DNA of 5,219 bases from Bacteroidales bacterium UBA1757 (GTDB taxonomy: Bacteria; Bacteroidota; Bacteroidia; Bacteroidales; UBA1402). Both the position numbers and the translations under genes were made by a program. The stretch is taken from contig DCHH01000121.1 of assembly GCA_002315625.1 (NCBI GenBank), positions 19,560-24,778 on the forward strand. The letters are read 5' to 3'. Of this stretch, positions 1 to 5,219 are shown in pieces; position 1 is the stretch's first letter; each line of letters begins with the position of its first letter. The notes under the pieces are model-generated. The model had not been told where the DNA came from and searched no databases. It was given only the letters and a program-made list of their open reading frames with translations.

Positions 1-33
1 CGCAAGACCAACGACGTTCTCAAGACCCTCTAA
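1..33 (+). CDS. 3' end of an unidentified upstream gene (last 10 codons)
   Basis: The first frame reads RKTNDVLKTL followed by a TAA stop at 31-33, ten bases before the next start codon. The tight spacing and shared strand suggest it is the first visible member of the operon with the SPOR gene and folE. In several Bacteroides genomes, as I recall, triosephosphate isomerase (tpiA) sits just upstream of a SPOR gene and folE, which makes tpiA a candidate by synteny. The ten visible residues do not resemble the usual TpiA C-terminus, so no name is given. The second frame is also open to the window edge, but it contains no ATG, GTG or TTG before position 44 and is read as the untranslated approach to the SPOR gene. 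Confidence 0.5.
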   Translation, partial: RKTNDVLKTL

Positions 34-43
34 TTCCCATACG

Positions 44-628
44 ATGGGTTTGAAATCAAATAGGAAAGGAATGGCATGGGTGCTTTGCAGCATCTGTGCC
101 ATTTCCCTTTTTCTGACGGCTGAGAAGGCTCAGGCGCAGGATGATATCGTCATTACCCCCGAGGATGTCTTCTCTTTGCGTGACAACAACGAGCAGATTT
201 CAAGGGTTGACTTTCTGGAAAATCTTACAGCTGTACCTTCAAGTGACACAATGGGACAGGTACGGATTTTCCAGGACGAAAGGATACGGGGTCTCATAGG
301 AATTCCAGGCAAAACAACCCCCGAAAATATTGAAATCGTAGATGGTCACCGCTGTGTAATCATGACTGGCTACCGGGTGCAGGCATACGCCGGAAACAAT
401 CAGGCCACGGCAAAGCAGGAGGCTTTCCAGCGTGAAATCCATCTCAAGGCATACATGCCAGGCCTTTCTACCTACGTGCGCTATTCGGCTCCCTTCTGGC
501 GTCTGCGGGTAGGTGACTACATGACGTATGAAGAGGCCTACGAAGTGCTGCTCAAATTCCAGAAGGCATTTGAATACGGACGCGAGATGTCCATCGTCCG
601 TGAAAAAATCAATGTACTGATTGACTGA
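44..628 (+). CDS. Secreted SPOR-domain protein, probable peptidoglycan binding
   Basis: This 194-residue protein begins with a signal peptide: basic residues K4, R7 and K8, a hydrophobic core at about 11-25, and a likely signal peptidase I site after the AQA at residues 29-31. No lipobox cysteine is placed for lipidation, so a soluble periplasmic protein is expected. Residues about 33-107 form a spacer I cannot assign. Residues about 108-190 match a SPOR domain: GYRVQAYAG as the first strand, a helix rich in A/K/Q/E, then FWRLRVGDYMTYEEA as the typical [YW]RVRVG-F/Y-x-x-x-EEA strand and second helix. SPOR domains bind denuded glycan strands, often at division sites; a role here in division or wall remodelling is inference. 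The ATG at 44 is chosen because it keeps the basic n-region. A start at Met10 would begin inside the hydrophobic stretch without positive charge. No Shine-Dalgarno is visible, as is usual in Bacteroidota. It ends 2 bp before folE. Confidence 0.85.
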   Translation: MGLKSNRKGMAWVLCSICAISLFLTAEKAQAQDDIVITPEDVFSLRDNNEQISRVDFLENLTAVPSSDTMGQVRIFQDERIRGLIGIPGKTTPENIEIVDGHRCVIMTGYRVQAYAGNNQATAKQEAFQREIHLKAYMPGLSTYVRYSAPFWRLRVGDYMTYEEAYEVLLKFQKAFEYGREMSIVREKINVLID

Positions 629-630
629 CC

Positions 631-1224
631 ATGGTTGACAAGAACCTGATTCTCGACACTGAGAACAACGAAACCCAGGCCGAAATAGCAGGCCATTACC
701 GTGAAATAATCCGACTTTTAGGTGAAGATGTGGAGCGCGAAGGGCTGCTCAAGACCCCGAAAAGGGTGGCAAAGGCGATGCAGTTCCTTACGTACGGCTA
801 TCGGATGAATCCCGAAGAGGTGCTGCGTTCGGCCATGTTCCATGAAGAGTATCACCAGATGGTCATTGTCAAGGACATCGACTTCTTTTCAATGTGCGAA
901 CACCACATGCTGCCATTTTACGGAAAGGCGCATGTCGCATATATACCGAACGAATACATTACCGGCCTGAGCAAGATAGCCAGGGTCGTTGACATCTTTG
1001 CCAAACGTTTGCAGATTCAGGAACGCATGACTACACAGATTAAGGAGTGCATCCAGAACACTCTGCATCCGTTGGGAGTTATGGTTGTGGTTGAGGCACA
1101 GCATATGTGCATGCAGATGCGGGGTGTCGAGAAGCAGAATTCCGTAACTGTCACTTCCGATTTTACCGGGGCTTTCAATCAAGCCAAGACCCGGCAGGAA
1201 TTCATGACCCTTATCGGGAAGTGA
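631..1224 (+). CDS. folE: GTP cyclohydrolase I (FolE, type I)
   Basis: FolE converts GTP to 7,8-dihydroneopterin triphosphate, the first step of tetrahydrofolate synthesis, as a cytoplasmic homodecamer with zinc. The 197-residue length is normal for a bacterial enzyme. Visible signatures are EGLLKTPKRVAKAM (residues 37-50), SMCEHHMLPFYGKAHVAYIP (87-106), GLSKIARVVDIFAKRLQIQE (112-131) and the HMCMQMRG segment (158-165). By alignment to the E. coli enzyme, the zinc ligands are Cys89, His92 and Cys160, and His91 and His158 are the equivalents of the active-site histidines; all are present. The extreme N-terminus (about residues 1-15) is variable in the family. The ATG follows the SPOR stop by 2 bp, so translational coupling is likely. 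The final 14 bp overlap the end of the opposite-strand PgpH-like gene. The type I motif set makes a FolE2 (GCYH-IB) or QueF assignment unlikely. Confidence 0.97.
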   Translation: MVDKNLILDTENNETQAEIAGHYREIIRLLGEDVEREGLLKTPKRVAKAMQFLTYGYRMNPEEVLRSAMFHEEYHQMVIVKDIDFFSMCEHHMLPFYGKAHVAYIPNEYITGLSKIARVVDIFAKRLQIQERMTTQIKECIQNTLHPLGVMVVVEAQHMCMQMRGVEKQNSVTVTSDFTGAFNQAKTRQEFMTLIGK

Positions 1225-3265
1225 CCTCTTTGGGGTAGCTGATGCGGGTGTGGTACATGCCGCGAAGCTTGCTTTTCATCTCTTTCTTGATGACCTCAAT
1301 TTCCTGAAGAGTAATAGGGACATCCTTGAACGAACCGGCAGAAATCTGACGGCCAATAAGGTCTTCAACAAGCTGGTCAATAGAACTTTCAGTATATTCC
1401 TTCATGCTGTGAGAGGCGGCTTCGATTGTGTCGGCCATCATCAGTATGGCTGTTTCACGGGTTGACGGGTCGGGCCCTTGATAGAAATAGTAGCTAGGAG
1501 CATCTTCTTTCGGGTGCTCATTTTTAAATAAGGTATAGAAATAACGGGCTGGACCTGAGCCGTGGTGGGTCGTGATAAAATCGCGCAGAACTTTTGGCAG
1601 ATGATGTTCTTCAGCCAGTTTCATACCGTCGATGACATGCCCGGTGATGAATCTTACCGCTTTGTCGGCGGGCATTGAACTGAGAGGATTTGCCCCATCC
1701 TGATTCTCCGTGAAATATTGCGGATTGGCCATCTTGCCCAAATCGTGGTAGAGTGCACCAGTCCTGACCAGCAGTGAGTTGGCTCCAATGGCTGAGGCGG
1801 CTGCGGCAGCGAGGTTGGAAACCTGAAGCGAGTGCTGGAATGTGCCGGGACAGATTTCCGAGAATTGGCGCAACAGGGGAGAGTTGATGTTGGCCAGTTC
1901 CATGAGAGTCACGTTTGAAGTGAATCCGAATGCCCATTCAGACAAATATATAAGGAGGTAGGACGACAGCAACAACAGCGCATTCACGATGAACGAGACG
2001 TATGTAATCCATTGAACCTGATCTACACCTCCCTGCTGGAGCATTGACAGACTGGTATATGAAAAACAGTAGGCGATGAGTATGCCTAAAATGCAAAGGG
2101 CCAGTTGCGACCGCTGCGTGAAATCCTTCAAGGTAAGGATGGCGGTGAATCCCATTGCCATCTGCACCATCAGGAACTCGAACGGGAACGGAGTTATTGG
2201 GGCACAGATAAGGATAGTGACCATAGTCGCGAAAATTGCCACCCTTGAGTCGTAGAATGTACAGAGCAGAATAGGGAGCAAGGCGTAGGGAATCATGTAG
2301 ATGTTCAGGAACTCATCGTTTCGGATGACCAGTGATGTCAACACGCACAGAATCAGAATGAGAACCAAAACGAAGTTAAGGGTATGCAAATGGCCGAAAA
2401 TCTCAGGATAAAACCTTCTCAGATAGACGAACAGGAATCCGAGCATCAGGGCAATCCAGAGAGTCTGGCCGGCCAGTATCCAGTAGCCGCCTACGGTAAT
2501 ACTGCGCTCGCCTGAAGCCCGTTTCAGCGATGATAGCTTCAGATAGGTTTCGTGGGTGATAATCTCGCCCTGATCGACGATGCGCTCGTCTTTCTGGACC
2601 ATGCCGAAAGTCTCCGAAACGTTGTGCAGCATCTCTTCCCTGCGTTTTGCGGAGGTCGATTGGTCGTAGGTGCAGTTCTCCAGAATGTACCTTTCCAAAT
2701 CAAATTCATTCAGAAGGATGCTATCATTGATCCCAACGGGAAGATTGCTCAGTATTGCCGAATAAGCCTTTTTGGCAGTGAAAAGGGAACTGATACTGCG
2801 GTGTTCGCCTACATTGTCGGACACCATGACAATGCCCTTCACCTTTTTCTTCTCAAACTCCGACATCTGGCTGGCAGAAATGATACCCGCCTTATAAATA
2901 ATGTCAAACTGTTCGGTGAGATAATTAATGTAGTACCTTGGAACGGTCAGGCAAAGGTAGCTTTCGTAATCTTCCCTCAGCTGCTTTTTCACCTCTTCCA
3001 ACTTGACCCGGTCCTGCTGGACGTATGGTTCGAAGTTGGCCAGAAGGCTGTCCTTCTCAGCCTTGATTGCATCGTCGGACTTGTAGATGGGAAAGTCGTA
3101 TTTGGCCTTCAGCAGGCCGTAGCGCCAAGGCTGGCCTTCGTGGAACTCATAACGGAAACTGCCCTCGCGGGGAAAGACCCAAAGTATTAGGGCAAAAGTC
3201 GCAACGAATGCCAACACCTTGAAAACTATGGAGGTCTCTTTCTTTTTCTTGTCTTTGATACTCAT
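1211..3265 (-). CDS. PgpH-type 7TM-HD membrane phosphohydrolase (probable c-di-AMP phosphodiesterase)
   Basis: This 684-residue protein has the full 7TMR-HD architecture. A basic N-terminus (KDKKKK) precedes a TM helix at about 14-31. An extracytoplasmic 7TMR-HDED region follows at about 32-258, charged and helical around 66-105. Seven further TM helices lie near 260-283, 294-315, 320-338, 341-357, 362-378, 386-406 and 418-441. A cytoplasmic HD domain occupies about 455-670. HD-domain metal ligands line up with Listeria PgpH: His478 (GTFQHS), His507-Asp508 (YHDLGK), His543 (TGHVIDG), His567-His568 (TTHHGS) and Asp612 (MMADTIEAAS). The spacings 478/507 and 508/612 fit the characterised enzyme. 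PgpH hydrolyses c-di-AMP to pApA; that activity is inferred here by family. No catalytic residue is missing, so it should be active. The ATG at 3265 is preceded by no clear Shine-Dalgarno and lies about 20 nt from a promoter-like element. Transcription is opposite to both flanking blocks. Confidence 0.93.
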   Translation of the reverse strand: MSIKDKKKKETSIVFKVLAFVATFALILWVFPREGSFRYEFHEGQPWRYGLLKAKYDFPIYKSDDAIKAEKDSLLANFEPYVQQDRVKLEEVKKQLREDYESYLCLTVPRYYINYLTEQFDIIYKAGIISASQMSEFEKKKVKGIVMVSDNVGEHRSISSLFTAKKAYSAILSNLPVGINDSILLNEFDLERYILENCTYDQSTSAKRREEMLHNVSETFGMVQKDERIVDQGEIITHETYLKLSSLKRASGERSITVGGYWILAGQTLWIALMLGFLFVYLRRFYPEIFGHLHTLNFVLVLILILCVLTSLVIRNDEFLNIYMIPYALLPILLCTFYDSRVAIFATMVTILICAPITPFPFEFLMVQMAMGFTAILTLKDFTQRSQLALCILGILIAYCFSYTSLSMLQQGGVDQVQWITYVSFIVNALLLLSSYLLIYLSEWAFGFTSNVTLMELANINSPLLRQFSEICPGTFQHSLQVSNLAAAAASAIGANSLLVRTGALYHDLGKMANPQYFTENQDGANPLSSMPADKAVRFITGHVIDGMKLAEEHHLPKVLRDFITTHHGSGPARYFYTLFKNEHPKEDAPSYYFYQGPDPSTRETAILMMADTIEAASHSMKEYTESSIDQLVEDLIGRQISAGSFKDVPITLQEIEVIKKEMKSKLRGMYHTRISYPKEVTSR

Positions 3266-3290
3266 GGTAGGAGCAAGTCTGAAAATCGGT

Positions 3291-3298
3291 GCAAAGTA
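3291..3298 (-). promoter_or_regulatory. Possible -7 promoter element for the PgpH-like gene
   Basis: On the minus strand these bases read TACTTTGC, which is the TAnnTTTGC motif with one base missing between TA and TTTGC. It lies 25 bp upstream of the ATG at 3265, so the leader would be about 18-20 nt, much like that of gltX. No clear -33 TTTG is seen at the right distance. The one-base-short spacing makes this a weaker candidate than the gltX element. Confidence 0.45.
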
Positions 3299-3310
3299 CG
3301 AAAAAAATTG

Positions 3311-3319
3311 TACTTTTGC
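3311..3319 (+). promoter_or_regulatory. Probable Bacteroidota -7 promoter element for gltX-waaA
   Basis: TACTTTTGC fits the Bacteroidota sigma-ABfr -7 consensus TAnnTTTG, followed by the commonly seen C. Transcription would begin a few bases downstream, near 3323-3327, leaving a leader of only about 11-15 nt before the gltX ATG at 3338. No good -33 TTTG is present 19-21 bp upstream (that stretch reads around CGGTG), so strength is uncertain. The assignment rests on the -7 match and its position. Confidence 0.7.
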
Positions 3320-3337
3320 AGGTCATTTTTCAAAAAT

Positions 3338-4891
3338 ATGCAGGAAAGAAAAGTTCGAGTGCGTTTTGCACCCAGCCCCACGGGGGCCCTCCACATCGGT
3401 GGCGTCAGGACAGCTTTGTATAATTACCTGTTTGCCAAGCGGCAGGGAGGCGATATGATTTTCCGTATCGAAGACACTGACAGCAAGCGGTTTGTGCCTG
3501 GTGCTGAAGACTATATTGTCGAATCGCTGACATGGCTTGGCATAAAGTTCGACGAGGGTGTCGGCTTTGGAGGCAGCCACGGTCCGTACCGCCAGAGTGA
3601 GCGGCGCGAAATCTACAGACAATACGTCGATGAACTGGTAGCACGCGGAGCGGCCTACTATGCTTTCGACACGGCAGAGGAACTTGAGGCGCGTCACACC
3701 GTCGATGCAAATTTCCAGTATGATGCCCGTACCCGTATGAGTATGGTCAATTCGCTGACCCTCAGTTCCGAGGAAGTTAAGTTACGCATTGAGCGCGGTG
3801 ATATCTATACCGTCCGTTTCAAGATTGAACCGGGGCAGACCATCACCATTCACGACATGATTCGAGGTGAAGTTCTCTATAAATCTGACGTGTTGGACGA
3901 CAAGGTCTTGTACAAGAGTGCAGACCAGTTGCCCACATATCATCTGGCAAATGTTGTTGACGACCACCTGATGGAGGTGACCCATGTCATCCGTGGAGAG
4001 GAGTGGCTGCCATCGACCCCGCTTCACATTCTGCTCTACCGTGCATTCGGGTGGGAAGAGACCATGCCTCAGTTTGCACATCTTCCGCTGTTGCTCAAGC
4101 CCGACGGCAAGGGCAAACTTTCCAAGCGTGATGGTGACAGGCTCAATTTCCCGGTCTTCCCGCTGGATTGGATTGACCCTGCAACCGGAAGCCTTAGCAA
4201 GGGATACCGCGAGGCGGGATATTTTCCGGAGGCTGTTATCAATTTCCTTGCCCTGCTGGGCTGGAACCCGGGTACCGAACAGGAAATGTTCACCATGGAC
4301 GAACTCATTGAGCAGTTCTCGATTGACCGTTGCAGCAAGGCCGGAGCCAAGTTCGACTACGAAAAAGGCAAGTGGTTCAACCACCAGTATATGCTGCTCA
4401 AGGACAATTCTGCTCTGGCCGACATGGTCATTCCCTTTATAGAAAAGGAGGGGATTGAAATTGTCGCAGACGAAATGCCTTTCGACGGGAAACATTGCAC
4501 AAAGGCTTACGTGGAAAAGGTTCTGGCCCTAATCAAGGACCGCATGATTTTCGTGCAGGATTTCTGGGCGAACGCTTCGTTTTTCTTCAAGTCTCCTGAA
4601 GCCTACGATGAGAAGACGGTGGCCAAGCGCTGGAAACCGGAATCTGCAAGGCAGATGGGCGAACTTCTCGAGGTTCTTGAACCGTTTGATTTCTCCGACC
4701 CTGTTGCCATGGAAGAGGCAGCAAAGGCTTGGACCGAAGCGAACGGCTACGGAATGGGTATTCCTATGAACGCTTTCCGCCTTGCAGTTGTGGGTGAGGG
4801 GAAAGGTCCGCATATTTTCCACATTGTGGAGCTTATTGGCAAGGAGGAAACATTCCGCCGTGTGAAACGGTGTGTTGAGGTGTTGGGATAA
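3338..4891 (+). CDS. gltX: Glutamyl-tRNA synthetase (GltX)
   Basis: This is a class I aminoacyl-tRNA synthetase that charges tRNA-Glu with glutamate using ATP in the cytoplasm. The 517-residue product has the start VRVRFAPSPTGALHIGGVRT (residues 6-25), including the HIGH-type motif HIGG at 19-22. It also has FRIEDTD (42-48), GPYRQSER (82-89), the tRNA/amino-acid pocket segment YHLANVVDDHLM (201-212) with VIRGEEW (217-223), and the KMSKS-type loop KLSKR at 260-264. The C-terminal half carries the helical anticodon-binding region and ends near residue 517 with GEGKGPHIF (486-494) preserved. Where E. coli GltX has a zinc-binding cysteine cluster, this protein has AYYAFDTAEELEA (106-118) with no cysteines, as in other Bacteroidales. 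The ATG at 3338 gives MQERKVRVRF, the family-like N-terminus. An in-frame TTG at 3308 would add ten unrelated residues and lies upstream of the promoter element, so it is rejected. waaA follows after 17 bp. Confidence 0.97.
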   Translation: MQERKVRVRFAPSPTGALHIGGVRTALYNYLFAKRQGGDMIFRIEDTDSKRFVPGAEDYIVESLTWLGIKFDEGVGFGGSHGPYRQSERREIYRQYVDELVARGAAYYAFDTAEELEARHTVDANFQYDARTRMSMVNSLTLSSEEVKLRIERGDIYTVRFKIEPGQTITIHDMIRGEVLYKSDVLDDKVLYKSADQLPTYHLANVVDDHLMEVTHVIRGEEWLPSTPLHILLYRAFGWEETMPQFAHLPLLLKPDGKGKLSKRDGDRLNFPVFPLDWIDPATGSLSKGYREAGYFPEAVINFLALLGWNPGTEQEMFTMDELIEQFSIDRCSKAGAKFDYEKGKWFNHQYMLLKDNSALADMVIPFIEKEGIEIVADEMPFDGKHCTKAYVEKVLALIKDRMIFVQDFWANASFFFKSPEAYDEKTVAKRWKPESARQMGELLEVLEPFDFSDPVAMEEAAKAWTEANGYGMGIPMNAFRLAVVGEGKGPHIFHIVELIGKEETFRRVKRCVEVLG

Positions 4892-4908
4892 GGCTTTACC
4901 GTCATCGA

Positions 4909-5219
4909 ATGAGGGCTGTCTATAGTTTCTTCTTTCTAATCTACACCATTCTTTTCCACGTCGTTGCGCTTTTCCACAAGCGGGCGGCCAAGATGGTGAA
5001 GGGGCATGACGCAGTCTGGCATATCCTGAATGAAAAGATTGACCCTCAGGCCAGTTATCTGTGGTTCCATGCTTCATCGATAGGTGAGTTTGAGCAGGGT
5101 CGTCCAGTGATGGAGGCTCTGCACAGGGATTTCCCGCAGTACAAGATATTGCTGACCTTCTATTCCCCGTCAGGCGAGTCATTTCAGGATTATGACAAGG
5201 CGGACATTGTCTGCTACCT
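4909..5219 (+). CDS. waaA: 3-deoxy-D-manno-octulosonic acid (Kdo) transferase, 5' part, cut by window edge
   Basis: WaaA (KdtA) transfers Kdo from CMP-Kdo to the lipid A precursor at the cytoplasmic face of the inner membrane, starting the LPS core. The window holds 103 complete codons plus two bases, with no stop; the family runs to roughly 400-430 residues, so about three quarters is missing. An N-terminal hydrophobic anchor spans about residues 3-21. The diagnostic block is LWFHASSIGEFEQGRPVMEA (51-70), in which Glu60 corresponds to the general-base glutamate shown for Aquifex WaaA. It is followed by YKILLTFYSPSG (78-89), the end of the first Rossmann-like beta strand region. The ATG at 4909 lies 17 bp after the gltX stop with no terminator between, so cotranscription is likely. 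This is the only part of the N-terminal acceptor-side domain visible; the CMP-Kdo-binding domain lies beyond the edge. Confidence 0.93.
   Translation, partial: MRAVYSFFFLIYTILFHVVALFHKRAAKMVKGHDAVWHILNEKIDPQASYLWFHASSIGEFEQGRPVMEALHRDFPQYKILLTFYSPSGESFQDYDKADIVCY

Larger units (their letters stand above)
3290..3320. repeat. Imperfect inverted repeat joining the two divergent promoter elements
   Basis: The left arm TGCAAAGTAC (3290-3299) is the reverse complement of the right arm GTACTTTTGCA (3310-3320), apart from one extra T in the right arm. The arms flank a 10-bp AT-rich centre, GAAAAAAATT. Each arm contains one outward-facing promoter-like element, so the symmetry may simply reflect two copies of the same promoter motif. 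It could alternatively be a binding site for a dimeric regulator; nothing in the sequence decides between these. Confidence 0.65.
3266..3337. other. Divergent intergenic region between the PgpH-like gene and gltX
   Basis: These 72 bp separate two start codons that point away from each other. The stretch is AT-rich relative to its coding neighbours, with an A-run at 3301-3307 and a T-run at 3326-3330. It must hold the control sites for both transcripts, unless the PgpH-like gene or gltX is expressed only from elsewhere. It contains the two promoter-like elements and the inverted repeat listed separately. No hairpin terminator or riboswitch-like structure is apparent, and there is too little room for a long leader on either side. 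Confidence 0.8.

Noticed and set aside
61..73. AGGAAAGGA before the ATG at 71 as a Shine-Dalgarno for a shorter SPOR protein
   Set aside because: The purine run abuts the ATG without spacing, and starting there would strip the basic n-region from the signal peptide; Bacteroidota seldom rely on Shine-Dalgarno sequences.
889..1182. 97-codon open frame on the - strand inside folE
   Set aside because: It is antisense to the conserved zinc-site and active-site region of folE, with no independent support.
1200..1225. Possible hairpin terminator around CCCTTATCGGG at the folE end
   Set aside because: The stem is only three base pairs and no T-run follows on either strand, so it does not qualify as an intrinsic terminator.
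2552..3190. 212-codon open frame on the + strand inside the PgpH-like gene
   Set aside because: It lies wholly antisense to a gene with a complete recognised domain set, its product resembles no family I know, and it has no promoter or start context of its own. It is best explained as a codon-bias shadow.
3219..3458. 79-codon open frame on the + strand crossing the divergent intergenic region
   Set aside because: It starts inside the PgpH-like gene, crosses both promoter elements and ends within gltX in another frame. The hydrophobic start looks like a signal peptide but arises from the reverse of a Lys-rich N-terminus.
3782..4495. 237-codon open frame on the - strand inside gltX
   Set aside because: It is antisense to the strongly conserved catalytic core of gltX, and the translated product has no recognisable motif.
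4529..5182. 217-codon open frame on the - strand across the gltX end and waaA start
   Set aside because: It spans two recognised genes and the gap between them on the opposite strand; the composition is rich in Arg, His and Pro, as expected of a shadow frame.

Overview
This window looks like a chromosomal segment from a Gram-negative Bacteroidota member, most likely order Bacteroidales (Bacteroides/Prevotella/Muribaculaceae-like). Three things point there. The GltX and WaaA sequences are of the Bacteroidales type, with an HIGG signature and no zinc-cysteine cluster in GltX, and an HASSIGEFEQGRP segment in WaaA. The intergenic promoter resembles the Bacteroidota TAnnTTTG -7 element. The genes lack Shine-Dalgarno sequences and have short AT-rich leaders. 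Genus cannot be fixed from this sequence.

Layout. (1) Rightward block, 1-1224: the last ten codons of an unidentified gene, then a secreted SPOR-domain protein (44-628), then folE for GTP cyclohydrolase I (631-1224). Gaps are 10 and 2 bp, so this is almost certainly one operon. (2) Leftward gene, 1211-3265: a 684-residue membrane protein with a 7TMR-HDED extracytoplasmic region, seven TM helices and a cytoplasmic HD phosphohydrolase domain, i.e. the PgpH family of cyclic-di-AMP phosphodiesterases. Its 3' end overlaps the 3' end of folE by 14 bp. (3) A 72-bp divergent intergenic region (3266-3337) containing two outward-facing promoter-like elements that form an imperfect inverted repeat. (4) Rightward block, 3338-5219: gltX for glutamyl-tRNA synthetase, then after 17 bp the 5' part of waaA/kdtA (Kdo transferase), which runs off the window.

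Functions. The genes are core housekeeping and envelope functions: folate/pterin synthesis, peptidoglycan-associated SPOR binding, c-di-AMP turnover, tRNA charging, and lipid A-core assembly. All coding regions appear intact apart from the two cut by the window edges. I see no mobile element, CRISPR array, tRNA/rRNA gene or phage gene. I found no convincing evidence of a new multi-gene system. The most interesting structure is the compact divergent promoter between the PgpH-like gene and gltX; next is the terminator-less convergent overlap at folE.
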